In this document: one piece after another, positions 14,466-23,449 of the stretch
Position numbering within the stretch: position 1 is the stretch's first letter
Layout: the number at the start of each line of letters is the position of its first letter
Assembly (NCBI GenBank): GCA_050486405.1
Contig: JBJHDF010000003.1
Location: 124,001-188,000 of the forward strand
Direction: 5' to 3'
DNA from: JBJHDF01 sp050486405
Lineage (GTDB): Bacteria; Pseudomonadota; Gammaproteobacteria; Pseudomonadales; Cellvibrionaceae
DNA length: 64,000 nt
Position numbers and translations under genes: made by a program
Notes under the pieces: generated by a model
Told to the model about the DNA's origin: nothing
The model's database searches: none
The model's input: only the letters and a program-made list of their open reading frames with translations

Positions 14466-14493
14466 CCTCCCCCTGCCCTGCAGCTGGGGGAGG
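14466..14493. promoter_or_regulatory. Hairpin between tpsA and tpsB
   Basis: CCTCCCCC (14466-14473) and GGGGGAGG (14486-14493) form a perfect 8-bp stem around a 12-base loop in the 66-bp space between the tpsA stop and the tpsB start. There is no T tract. It could attenuate read-through from tpsA into tpsB or stabilise the upstream mRNA end. It resembles the CCTCCCC-type palindromes at 23.2, 24.8 and 33.9 kb. Confidence 0.5.
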
Positions 14494-14499
14494 TGGTTA

Positions 14500-17400
14500 C
14501 TATTCGTCGTCCAGTTTCACTTCCGAGCGCCGGTTCAATGTCCTGCCCTCACGGGTTTCGTTGCTGGCCGCTGGATGCCTGTCAATCAGACCTACCGTGC
14601 TCAACCGGCTGGGCTCCACGCCCAGGTAGATCAGCCAACCGGCCACGGCGTAGGCGCGGTCGCGCGACAGCGGGATGTTGATCGCATCGGAACCGGTGCT
14701 GTCGGTGTGACCTTCCACCGTCAGCGTCACTTCCGGGAATTCGCGCAGGCGCTCTACGAACTCACGCAGCATCTCCTGGTACTCGGGCTTGACGTGGTCC
14801 TGGTTGATATCGAACAGCACCGGCGCGGGCAGCTCCAGTACGCTGATACCCAGGGTCGTCAGAGTGTAGAGACTGACGTTGATGCCGTCACCGGCAACAC
14901 GCAGCACGATTTCCGGTACATCCGGGGTCAGCAGCGGCCGGCCCTCATAAATGGAAGAGCGATTCACCCGGCCGTGGCTTTCACGCGCCGGCAACTGGGT
15001 GCTGGTGAGCGCTTCAGGGTAACGCGGCCCCGGGTGCGAGCTGAGCAGAGTCAGGGTACCCGGCTCCAGAATCAGCTCGTAGTTGATACTGGCCAGTTGG
15101 TAACCCGTGGGGGTCAAGGTGTATTCCCCAGGCAGCGGCGAGGTCAAATTGGTCACCACGGTACCACCGGTGAGCACCTCGTCGGCGGTATCGCCGCGCA
15201 GCAGACCGATGATGGCCACCTGGTATTCCGCCGGCAGCAGATTCCAATATGTGGCCAGATCCTCGGCGCGTACGATCAGCGGCGCCGGGGTGATGCTCAG
15301 CGTGCCGTTATTGATGGTCAACTGGTAGTTGCCACCGTTGAGGGCTTCGGCCAACTCGCCAGTGATGGCGTAGGTTCCCACGTTCTCACCCGGCTCCCGA
15401 CTCAGGGTGCCGGCCAGTTCGTCGCCGGGGGCAAGACTGCCGTCGGTAACGGACCAGGTGAACTCCGGGTCCGGGTGGCCGTACATGCGCTGCAGATCGT
15501 CGATGGTGATGGTCAGACTGCGGGGCACAATACTCAGCACACCGTCATTAACCACCAGATCGTAGTTGGCGCTATTGACCGGGCCACCGAAGGTGCCGGT
15601 GATGGCGTAGTCACCCACGTCCTCACCCGGTGCCCGGCTCAGGTTGGCGTCGATGGTGTGACCAAAAGCCAGGCTGCCGCTGGTGATGGCCCAGGCCAGT
15701 TCCGGGTCGGCATCGCCGTAGAGTTTTTCCAGATCGGCAATGCTGATGGTGATGGGCCTTGGCGTGATGGTAAAGACGCCGTTGTTCAGCGTTACGTCGT
15801 AGTTGGGACCGGCCAGAGCACCGGTAATGGTGCCGGTAATGGCGTAAGTGCCCACGTCCTCACCCGGCTGGCGAGTCAGGGTACCAGTGAGACTGTCACC
15901 GGGGGCCGGGGTGCCACTGGTGATGTTCCAGGTGAAGGCCGGGTCGGGGTCGCCGTAGACCTTGCTGGCGTCGTTGATGCTCACGGTGAGATCAATCACC
16001 ACCGGCATGGCGGTGATGGTCAGCACGCCGTCCACCGCCACTATGTCGTAGCCCTGCTGGTTGGACCAGAGGGTGGCCGGGGTGATGTCATAGACACCGG
16101 CGTTGATCGCGCCCTGGGAGTCACCGTCGTAGCGGAGATTGGCGGTGTTGATGGCGTCACTGCTGTAGGGCACGCCGTCTTCGCCGAATACCGCCAGGAA
16201 CTCGGCGTAGTTGTTGCCGTAGCGCACACCGGCGCCGGTGCCACCTTCGGTGGGATTGTGGGGGCCTGCGTAAGCCGCGCCGTCGAACACCTTGTGGTCG
16301 TCGTAGGCGATGACGTCGATTTCGGTGAGGAAGGCGCGCAGCAGCGGCGCGCTCAGGCCTTCGTAGATGCGCCAGACAGCGCCGGTACCGCCTTCGGTAG
16401 CCAGGTTCCAGCCAACAAAGCTGGCCGGGTCGCTGAAGTCTTCACCGTCCAGGCCCACAACACCGGTCTGTTCACCGGAGCCGACGCCATCCAGGCCAAC
16501 GTTCCCATCGGTGAGCCAGTAGCTGGCTGTGACGGTAGTGCCCCCGTCACGAGCACCGATAAGTCCGCCCTCGTTAACGGCGCCATCCACTTCTCCCAAT
16601 GAGTAGCTGTGGGTGACACTGCCATCCAGCAACCATCCCAGCAGACCACCAACAGCTTCCTGTCCTGTGACGTCACCGACTGCGTAACTTTGGTTGATTT
16701 GGCCACCGATTTCCAGACTGCCCGCCAAACCTCCGACATAAAGATTGCCGGAAACATCCGCAGTGGTGTAGCTTTGGTTGACAACACCACCAATGGAGCC
16801 AACCAGGCCACCCGCAAACTCCGAGTCGGCTGTGACGGCGCCATGTGCACTGCTCAGTTCAATCGTGCCTGACTGCTGCCCGCCCACCAGACCGCCAACA
16901 GCGGAAAATCCTGCCACCTGGCCTGTAACAACGTGGACTTGGCTAATGAGCGTTGTGCTATCGGTCCATCCCGCCAAAGTGCCAACCCCGACTCCACCGA
17001 CAACGATGGAAGAATCCAGAGTCAGATTACTCACAGTGGCGCCGTCCAGCGAACCAAACAGGCCTACTCTGTCCCAAAGCGGGCGGTTGATACCCAGCTC
17101 ATTGATGGTGAACCCCTGCCCGTTCAGCGTTCCAGTGAACGCGTCTCCAGTAATGCCCACCGGGGCAAAACCCAGGCCGCCCCAGACATCGGAATAATTG
17201 CCTGAAAGCCCCTGCAGAACACTTGATATAGACGCCGAAGCGTCAATATCCCCGGTCAACACATAGCTGCCATCGAGGTTGGCCGCCATACCCTGGAGCT
17301 GGTAGAGATTGGAGATATTGCCGCCATCAAGAAAGGCGCGCAGCATGGGACGGGAGAAGCCTTCGGCGATAAACCAGTCGTTGCCGAAATCGAAGCTGTA

Positions 17401-20400
17401 GCTGGCCTCGTTGTAGGCATCGACGCCGGCGTCACCCCAGTCACCGTTGACGGAGTCGACATCGGTAATGGTGCCAGTATTCACGCCCGTGGCGCCGGCA
17501 ACACCAGTGGTAAATTCATCCCAGTAGGCGTCGGTCAGACTGCCGGCATTATCACCCACCAGACCGCCGAAATCGTCATTGGCGGTCACTTCGCCGGAAG
17601 CGTAGGCGTTGACGATGGTGCCAGTGGCCGTATTCTCGCCCACCAGACCACCAACTCGCTCGTCACCGGTCACCGAGCCGGTGGCGTAGCTATACTCGAT
17701 GGTGCCCAGATTGCCGCCTACCAGACCACCGACAATCTCATCCTCACTGGTCACGGGTCCGGTGGCATAGGTGTGACTGATGGTGCCGTGGTTTCTGCCC
17801 ACCAGGCCACCCATCTGGAAGCCGGCATCCACCGCCACTTCCGCATAGCTGACCGAAATGTCGCCGGAGGAAACTCCCACCAGACCACCAACCGCCTGCC
17901 CGCCAGCCTCACCGGTGACCGAGCCGGTGGTATAGCTCTGGGTAATGCTACCGCCGGACCCCAGAGTGCCCGCCAGACCACCGACAAAAGACGCTCCGCT
18001 GATATTCACGCCAGTCAACCCAACACCGGTAATACTGGCGTCGCCGGTGCTGCCAAACAAACCTATGTAATTCTGATCGGAACGATTGATGCTCAGGCCG
18101 TTGATAACAAAACCCTGGCCGTCAAGACTGCCGGTAAAGGCATCGCCATCAACACCCACCGGCGCAAAGCCGCGTCCGCCCCAGACATCGGCATTGTCGG
18201 TGGACGCTGTGGCCGAGGCATCGATATTGCCGGTCAATACATAGGTCCCGCCGAGGTTGGCGGCCATGCCCTGCAGTTGATAGAGATTGGAGATGTTGCC
18301 GCCGTCCAGGAAAGCGCGCAGCATGGGGCGGGAGTGGCCCTCGGAGATAAACCAGTCGTTGGTAAAATCCAGATCCGTGTAGGTGGCTTCGTTGTAGGCG
18401 TCAACACCCACAGCACCCCATTCGCCGTTGACTTGGGTGGCCGCGAAGGCGCCGATGCCTCCACCCATGCCGGTTGCACCCATTCCCGTGGTAAAGCCAT
18501 CCCAGTAGCTGTTGCTGACAGCACCGTCGTTAAAGCCGACCAGGCCGCCCGCATTAACAACACCTGTTACATCGCCTGTGGCGTAGCTGGTGGTGATAAC
18601 GCCTATATTCGCGCCCACCAGACCGCCCACCGCTTCATCACCCGTCACCGAACCTGTAGCGTAGCTGGTATTGATGCTGCCACCAAGATTAAAGCCCACC
18701 AGGCCGCCCACAGCATCCTCACCCGTCACCGTGGCCGTGGCGTAGCTGTTGCTGATAACGCCGGTGTTGCCACCCACCAGGCCACCCGCGCCCGGCACCA
18801 CACCACCCGCTGTCGACCCCGTTACCACGCCCGTGGCATAACTGTTGCTGATACTGCCTTCACTGGCGCCCGCCAGTCCACCCACCAGGTCACGGCCGGT
18901 AATGGCCACCTGGGTCAGCCCCACAGAGGTAATATCGGCACCGGGTCCTACGAGGCCAAACAGGCCAACAAAGTCTTCACCCGGCCGGTTGATGGTCAGG
19001 CCATCAATCGCAAAACCCGCACCGTCAAAGCTGCCGGTATAATTGTCAGGGTCATTGCCGATAGGCACAAAGCCTTCGTTTCCGGTATACCAATTGGCGG
19101 TTCCGCTGGCATCAATGTCGTTCACCAACACCGCACTGCCCAGGGTGGTGGCCAATCCCTGTAAGCCGTAAATGTCGGTGATCTGCCAGGGGCTGCCGCC
19201 CGTACCGGCGCCACCAGTGGCCCGGGTAAAGGTGCCGCCCTCAAGGCGGAAATCCCGTGCAATGAACGTCGGCAGCGTGGCGCCCACCTGACTCCAGTTG
19301 CCGTTGATCAGCGTAAAGGTGCCCACATTGATATGGCCCTCGGCACCGGTGCTGATGCCGCCCTGAGCATTCAGCGACAGACCGCCGTTGGGCGCGTGGA
19401 TATAGTCGTTGATATTGATATTGTTGTGCGCCTGCAGCGTCAGGGTATTGCCGCTGCCCCAGACAATGGGATCCACTACCGTGATATTGCCCGCCTGGCC
19501 GCCTGCGGCTACGGTCTGCACCAGCATGTTGCTGGTGGCCAGATTGTTCTGCAGGGTCTGGGTGTGCACATGACTGATATCGTCGTCGGCACCCAGCGGG
19601 TCATAACTGATCTCGATGTTCGTGGGGTCGATCAGCCACAGGCCGGTCTGGCCCTGGGGTGCGGCAGTGGTGACGGTCAGATCGCTGTTGATTTTGACAA
19701 TCGCGCCCGAGGTATCGATAAAACCGCCGTCGCCGCCATTCGGAGCCGAGGCATCCAGCGTGCCGGACACATTCACGGTGCCGCCTTCGAAGCTGCCCAG
19801 CAGTTCAATGGTACCTTCGCGCTCCACCAGGGTGCGCGCCTGGATCACGCCGGTGTTGTTGACCACGGTTTCCAGCAGGGCATCGCTGGCCCAGGCGTTC
19901 ATCAGCACCCGGCCGCCATCGGCCTGGATCAGGTGGCCGTTGTCCACCAGGGCACCGGCCACACCTTCGTCGATATGCACACTCAGCAGGCCGTCACCGG
20001 CAAAGTCCAGAGTGACGGCGTTGCCGGCGGCCAGGGCCACGCTGCCCAGCCGGGCCTGGATCACCCCCTGGTTGCTTACCCTGCCACCCAGCAGCGCCAC
20101 GGCGCCGCCATCGGCGGCGGTAATGCGGCCCAGGTTGGTCACATCACCGGGGTTACCGTTGCCCTGAAAGCGGTAGACGCCGTTGTGGAAGTCTTCGTTG
20201 CTCAGGTTCAGGGTGGAGGCCACCAGGCCGCCCACATCGACGCTGGCGCCTTCGCCGAAGAGCACCCCGTTGGGGTTGATCAGAAACACCCGGCCGTTGG
20301 CGTCCAACTGGCCCATGATGCGCGAGCCGTCGCTGCCCAGCACCCGGTTCAGGGCGATGGAGTCCAAACTGGGCTGGTTGAAGGTCACCCGGCCGTCCGG

Positions 20401-20670
20401 GCCGATATTGAAACTCTGCCAGTCGATACTGAGCAGATGGCTCAACTGTTCGATGGTGAGCGTCCGGCCGTTGTACTCGATGGTACCGCTACCGCCGGTC
20501 ACCTGGCCGCCTTCGGGCAGGGCCAGCACCGGTGAGGCACCCAGGGCGCCGGTCAGCGCCATGGCGAGGGCCAGGGTGCGTTTTCGGCAGGGCTTGAAGG
20601 ATTTGTCGGCTGAAGCTGACCGCCGGGCGGAAATGCTGGGAGACACAACTTTGCGGGAATTCTTGTTCAT
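14500..20670 (-). CDS. TpsA exoprotein with GLUG and MBG repeats and a C-terminal OmpA domain
   Basis: A 2056-residue exoprotein starting at ATG 20670 (GTAGAGGT upstream). Residues 1-50 are an extended signal peptide ending SPVLA. The TPS/haemagglutination domain follows (SIDWQSFNIG, LINPNGVLFGEGASVDVGGL). Then comes a beta-helix, with three ~325-residue modules sharing GFAPVG and WFIxEGxSRPMLRAFLDGGN and carrying 16 GLUG motifs (GGLVGxNxG) in blocks of 5, 6 and 5. A YDG/MBG-type section has three MBG repeats (KVYGDPDPAFTW and kin). The last ~110 residues are an OmpA-like domain (VLFDINQDHV, EGHTDSTGSDAIN, NRRSEVKL). Asp1990 and Arg2005 match the diaminopimelate-binding pair of E. coli OmpA (Asp271, Arg286) in spacing. 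It is likely a surface adhesin; the OmpA end is atypical for TpsA proteins. Confidence 0.92.
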   Translation of the reverse strand: MNKNSRKVVSPSISARRSASADKSFKPCRKRTLALAMALTGALGASPVLALPEGGQVTGGSGTIEYNGRTLTIEQLSHLLSIDWQSFNIGPDGRVTFNQPSLDSIALNRVLGSDGSRIMGQLDANGRVFLINPNGVLFGEGASVDVGGLVASTLNLSNEDFHNGVYRFQGNGNPGDVTNLGRITAADGGAVALLGGRVSNQGVIQARLGSVALAAGNAVTLDFAGDGLLSVHIDEGVAGALVDNGHLIQADGGRVLMNAWASDALLETVVNNTGVIQARTLVEREGTIELLGSFEGGTVNVSGTLDASAPNGGDGGFIDTSGAIVKINSDLTVTTAAPQGQTGLWLIDPTNIEISYDPLGADDDISHVHTQTLQNNLATSNMLVQTVAAGGQAGNITVVDPIVWGSGNTLTLQAHNNININDYIHAPNGGLSLNAQGGISTGAEGHINVGTFTLINGNWSQVGATLPTFIARDFRLEGGTFTRATGGAGTGGSPWQITDIYGLQGLATTLGSAVLVNDIDASGTANWYTGNEGFVPIGNDPDNYTGSFDGAGFAIDGLTINRPGEDFVGLFGLVGPGADITSVGLTQVAITGRDLVGGLAGASEGSISNSYATGVVTGSTAGGVVPGAGGLVGGNTGVISNSYATATVTGEDAVGGLVGFNLGGSINTSYATGSVTGDEAVGGLVGANIGVITTSYATGDVTGVVNAGGLVGFNDGAVSNSYWDGFTTGMGATGMGGGIGAFAATQVNGEWGAVGVDAYNEATYTDLDFTNDWFISEGHSRPMLRAFLDGGNISNLYQLQGMAANLGGTYVLTGNIDASATASTDNADVWGGRGFAPVGVDGDAFTGSLDGQGFVINGLSINRSDQNYIGLFGSTGDASITGVGLTGVNISGASFVGGLAGTLGSGGSITQSYTTGSVTGEAGGQAVGGLVGVSSGDISVSYAEVAVDAGFQMGGLVGRNHGTISHTYATGPVTSEDEIVGGLVGGNLGTIEYSYATGSVTGDERVGGLVGENTATGTIVNAYASGEVTANDDFGGLVGDNAGSLTDAYWDEFTTGVAGATGVNTGTITDVDSVNGDWGDAGVDAYNEASYSFDFGNDWFIAEGFSRPMLRAFLDGGNISNLYQLQGMAANLDGSYVLTGDIDASASISSVLQGLSGNYSDVWGGLGFAPVGITGDAFTGTLNGQGFTINELGINRPLWDRVGLFGSLDGATVSNLTLDSSIVVGGVGVGTLAGWTDSTTLISQVHVVTGQVAGFSAVGGLVGGQQSGTIELSSAHGAVTADSEFAGGLVGSIGGVVNQSYTTADVSGNLYVGGLAGSLEIGGQINQSYAVGDVTGQEAVGGLLGWLLDGSVTHSYSLGEVDGAVNEGGLIGARDGGTTVTASYWLTDGNVGLDGVGSGEQTGVVGLDGEDFSDPASFVGWNLATEGGTGAVWRIYEGLSAPLLRAFLTEIDVIAYDDHKVFDGAAYAGPHNPTEGGTGAGVRYGNNYAEFLAVFGEDGVPYSSDAINTANLRYDGDSQGAINAGVYDITPATLWSNQQGYDIVAVDGVLTITAMPVVIDLTVSINDASKVYGDPDPAFTWNITSGTPAPGDSLTGTLTRQPGEDVGTYAITGTITGALAGPNYDVTLNNGVFTITPRPITISIADLEKLYGDADPELAWAITSGSLAFGHTIDANLSRAPGEDVGDYAITGTFGGPVNSANYDLVVNDGVLSIVPRSLTITIDDLQRMYGHPDPEFTWSVTDGSLAPGDELAGTLSREPGENVGTYAITGELAEALNGGNYQLTINNGTLSITPAPLIVRAEDLATYWNLLPAEYQVAIIGLLRGDTADEVLTGGTVVTNLTSPLPGEYTLTPTGYQLASINYELILEPGTLTLLSSHPGPRYPEALTSTQLPARESHGRVNRSSIYEGRPLLTPDVPEIVLRVAGDGINVSLYTLTTLGISVLELPAPVLFDINQDHVKPEYQEMLREFVERLREFPEVTLTVEGHTDSTGSDAINIPLSRDRAYAVAGWLIYLGVEPSRLSTVGLIDRHPAASNETREGRTLNRRSEVKLDDE

Positions 20671-20762
20671 GGCAACCTCTACCTTGAAGCGCAATCTGGA
20701 CAGCACACAACGGCGGGCAAGCAAACAGCCCACCCTGTGCCGTATACTGTGGGGCCTCGTTC

Positions 20763-20810
20763 GCGCCAACAACCACTATCGGTCAATAACCAAAACAACA
20801 ATGTTGGCGC
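20763..20810. promoter_or_regulatory. Inverted repeat in the divergent tpsA/nudJ region
   Basis: GCGCCAACA (20763-20771) and TGTTGGCGC (20802-20810) are perfect 9-bp inverted repeats 30 bp apart in the 303-bp divergent region. The spacing suits a regulator bound at two sites or a looped mRNA leader for tpsA. Two copies of GAAACTCACC also occur just before nudJ. No clear -10/-35 pair could be chosen. Confidence 0.45.
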
Positions 20811-20973
20811 AAACAAATTAGCGCCTATTATAAGCAGATATCAACACCCCTTGTCAGTCCCCGACTTGCGGGATTACGCGGGAATTGACGCTTATTTCAA
20901 CATTGCATCAAAATATTCTTTTTTTTGCGAAGAAACTCACCGTGGATTCACATTTATTGCCGAGAAACTCACC

Positions 20974-21420
20974 ATGACCTGGCCACCCCGTATAACCGTC
21001 GCTTCTGTCATCGAGCAGGACGGCCGCTTTCTGCTGGTACACGAAGTCTCCGACGGCCGTCAGGTGTACAACCAGCCCGCCGGCCACCTGGAGCCCGGCG
21101 AAAGCCTGGTGGAGGCCGCCGTGCGCGAGACTCTGGAAGAGACTGGCTGGAGCGTAAAACCCGTCGCCACCCTGGGCATCCGCCTCTACCAGTCCCCCAA
21201 TAACGGTATCACCTACCTGCGCACTACGCTGGTCGCCGAACCCCTGGAGCACGACCCCCGGCGTCCCCTGGACGCGGACATCATCGCGCCGGTCTGGCTC
21301 AGCCACGGGGAAATACTGGCCCGGCGTGAGCAGTTGCGCAGCCCCATGGTGCTGCAGGTGGTGGAGGAATACCTGGCCGGCGTGCGCTACCCGCTGGAGG
21401 TCGTGGACCCCGGCAGGTAG
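20974..21420 (+). CDS. nudJ: NUDIX hydrolase, NudJ-type
   Basis: A 148-residue protein starting at ATG 20974. The NUDIX box is complete: G-x5-E-x7-REUxEExGU as GHLEPGESLVEAAVRETLEE followed by TGW. The order nudJ-mnmA-hflD-purB is the same as in E. coli, which supports the NudJ name. E. coli NudJ is a phosphatase for thiamin pyrophosphate and its pyrimidine precursor and also hydrolyses nucleoside triphosphates. The open frame extends upstream, but the sequence before ATG 20974 is non-coding in character. It lies 35 bp before mnmA. Confidence 0.88.
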   Translation: MTWPPRITVASVIEQDGRFLLVHEVSDGRQVYNQPAGHLEPGESLVEAAVRETLEETGWSVKPVATLGIRLYQSPNNGITYLRTTLVAEPLEHDPRRPLDADIIAPVWLSHGEILARREQLRSPMVLQVVEEYLAGVRYPLEVVDPGR

Positions 21421-21455
21421 AATGGCGCCCCACTCAAGCCAAAGCCCGTATTGCC

Positions 21456-22550
21456 ATGTCTGAAAAGGCCCGTGTCATCGTCGGCATGTCCGGCGGCGTC
21501 GACTCCTCGGTCACTGCCCTGCTGCTGCAGGAGCAGGGCTACCGGGTGGAAGGGCTGTTCATGAAAAACTGGGACGAGGACGACGGCACCGAGTACTGCA
21601 CCGCCAAAGCCGATCTGGCGGACGCCGAGGGCGTGTGCCGGAAGCTGGGCATCCGCCTGCACACCGCCAACTTTGCCGCCGAGTACTGGGACAATGTGTT
21701 CGAGCACTTTCTGGCGGAATACAGAGCCGGGCGCACGCCCAACCCGGACATCCTCTGCAACCGGGAAATCAAGTTCAAGGTCTTTCTGGAATACGCCCGG
21801 GTACTGGGCGCGGACCTGATCGCCACCGGGCATTACGCCCGCACCGCCGGGCGGGATGGTCGCACCCTGCTGCTCAAGGGGCTGGATGCCAACAAGGACC
21901 AGAGTTACTTCCTGCACGCGGTGGGCGAAACGGAGTTTGCGCGCACGCTTTTTCCCCTGGGCGAGCTGGAAAAACCCGAGGTGCGGCGCATCGCCGAAGC
22001 GCACGACCTAGTCACCCACGACAAGAAAGACAGCACCGGCATCTGCTTTATCGGCGAACGCCGCTTCCGGGATTTTCTGCAGCAGTATCTGCCGGCACAA
22101 CCCGGCCCCGTGGAAACCGCAGAAGGCGAGATCATTGGCGAGCACAGTGGTCTGATGTATTACACCATGGGCCAGCGCCAGGGTCTGGGCATCGGCGGCG
22201 TGCGCGGTGCCGACGAAGCGCCCTGGTTTGTGGCCGGCAAGGATCTGGCGCGCAATGTGCTCACCGTGGTGCAGGGCACTGACCACCCGCTGCTGTTCAA
22301 CGACGGCCTGGACGCTGGGCAGATCCACTGGATTAACGGCGCAGCGCCGGCGCAGAGTTTTCGCTGCCGCGCCAAGACCCGCTACCGCCAACCAGACCAG
22401 GACTGCGAAGTGACCCTGCAGGGCGACCGGTTGCGGGTGCTGTTCGACCAGCCGCAGCGGGCCATCACCCCGGGGCAGTCCGTGGTCTTTTACCAGGGCG
22501 AGGTGTGCCTGGGCGGCGCCGTGATCGAAGCCGCATTCAACAGGCAATAA
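21456..22550 (+). CDS. mnmA: tRNA-specific 2-thiouridylase MnmA
   Basis: A 364-residue enzyme that thiolates U34 of tRNA-Lys, -Glu and -Gln, taking sulfur from the IscS/Tus relay. The PP-loop GMSGGVDSS is at residues 10-18. The two catalytic cysteines lie in NPDILCNREIKF and DSTGICFIGER. The MnmA-specific EYCTAKADLADAEGVCRKLG and MYYTMGQRQGLGIGG segments are present. Length is standard. It is part of the nudJ-mnmA-hflD-purB run. Confidence 0.96.
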   Translation: MSEKARVIVGMSGGVDSSVTALLLQEQGYRVEGLFMKNWDEDDGTEYCTAKADLADAEGVCRKLGIRLHTANFAAEYWDNVFEHFLAEYRAGRTPNPDILCNREIKFKVFLEYARVLGADLIATGHYARTAGRDGRTLLLKGLDANKDQSYFLHAVGETEFARTLFPLGELEKPEVRRIAEAHDLVTHDKKDSTGICFIGERRFRDFLQQYLPAQPGPVETAEGEIIGEHSGLMYYTMGQRQGLGIGGVRGADEAPWFVAGKDLARNVLTVVQGTDHPLLFNDGLDAGQIHWINGAAPAQSFRCRAKTRYRQPDQDCEVTLQGDRLRVLFDQPQRAITPGQSVVFYQGEVCLGGAVIEAAFNRQ

Positions 22551-22580
22551 TCAACAGGCATTATAGAGGTGACTGCAAGC

Positions 22581-23228
22581 GTGAGTGACAAGTGGGAAAA
22601 TATCGGCATCGCCCTGGGCGGCATCTTTCAGGCCGCCACCCTGGTGGACCAACTGGCGCGCACCGGCTATGTGTCCACCGATCACTATCGCTGCAGCATC
22701 GAGAGCCTGTTCCAGTTTGACCCGCCCAGCACGCGGGATGTCTACGGCAACAACCTGAGCAATCTCAACCTGGGTCTGAGCGCACTGCGCGACGCCCTGG
22801 TGCAAGGCAACCGCGTTCAGCCCGAACCCCTGCGCTACAGCCTGGGGATTCTTTTCCTGCAGAAGAAACTCAGCGGCCGCAAGGACATGATGGGCGTTAT
22901 CGGCAGCCGACTGCAGCAGGCGGCCAAGCAGGCCGAACACTTTGGCAACAGCCTGCATGACAACGTCATCGGCAATATCGGCGATCTTTACGGCGAAACC
23001 ATCAGCACCTTCCGCTTTCGCATCCAGGTGACCGGTGACAGCGGCTATCTGCAACAGCCGCGCATCGCCGCCCAGGTGCGCGCCCTGCTGCTGACCGGCA
23101 TCCGCGCCGCCATTCTCTGGCGCCAGGTGGGCGGCAACCGCTGGCAGCTGGTGTTCGGGCGCAAGCGCATTCTGGCTGCGGTGGAAAAGCTGCTGGCGGA
23201 AGCGGGGAAACCTGACGGCCCCAGGTAA
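22581..23228 (+). CDS. hflD: HflD-like high-frequency lysogenization protein
   Basis: A 215-residue protein. Start GTG 22581 is chosen because AGAGGTGA lies about nine bases upstream; GTG 22569 sits inside that site. The family pattern GIFQAATLVDQLARTG, SIESLFQFDP, YGNNLSNLNLGLSAL, LGILFLQKKL and ALLLTGIRAAILWRQVGGNR is complete. In E. coli HflD binds phage lambda CII at the membrane and influences lysogeny; its housekeeping role is unclear. It is placed as usual between mnmA and purB. Confidence 0.93.
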   Translation: MSDKWENIGIALGGIFQAATLVDQLARTGYVSTDHYRCSIESLFQFDPPSTRDVYGNNLSNLNLGLSALRDALVQGNRVQPEPLRYSLGILFLQKKLSGRKDMMGVIGSRLQQAAKQAEHFGNSLHDNVIGNIGDLYGETISTFRFRIQVTGDSGYLQQPRIAAQVRALLLTGIRAAILWRQVGGNRWQLVFGRKRILAAVEKLLAEAGKPDGPR

Positions 23229-23249
23229 TTTCATTACAATAACGGACCT

Positions 23250-23419
23250 CCCCCTCCGCGTAGCGGAGGGGGCCGGGGGGAGGATATGGTGCAACTTGGC
23301 ACTCCCCTCCCCGGCCCTCCCCTCAAAGAGGGGAGGGAGAAGCCGCCCGGGAACCCCTCCCCTCAAAGAAGGGAGGGAGAAGCCGCCCGGGACCCCCTCC
23401 CCTCGAAGAGGGGAGGGGG
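23250..23419. repeat. REP-like GC-rich palindromes with a 40-bp tandem triplet
   Basis: The hflD-purB gap holds four palindromes. The first is CCCCCTCCGC-GTA-GCGGAGGGGG (23250-23272). Three copies of CCCTCCCCTC-AAA-GAGGGGAGGG (23315-23337, 23355-23377, 23395-23417; variants GAAG and CGAAG) follow at an exact 40-bp period, joined by AGAAGCCGCCCGGGA. Related single palindromes lie at 24841-24864 and 33868-33890. They behave like a dispersed REP family; the stem-loops could also block read-through or protect mRNA ends. No T tract follows. Confidence 0.85.
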
Positions 23420-23449
23420 TCGTCATTCAGCAACTACCAAGAGAACCCC

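Noticed and set aside
14455..16602. 715-codon plus-strand ORF antisense to tpsA
   Set aside because: It mirrors the coding frame of tpsA, whose strand has clear domains. Its Gly/Val/Gln/Arg-rich repetitive composition is typical of a GC-rich shadow frame and it matches no family.
23315..23417. CRISPR-like regular spacing of repeats
   Set aside because: Three 40-bp units with nearly identical linkers, not unique spacers, and no cas genes; better explained as REP-like tandem palindromes.
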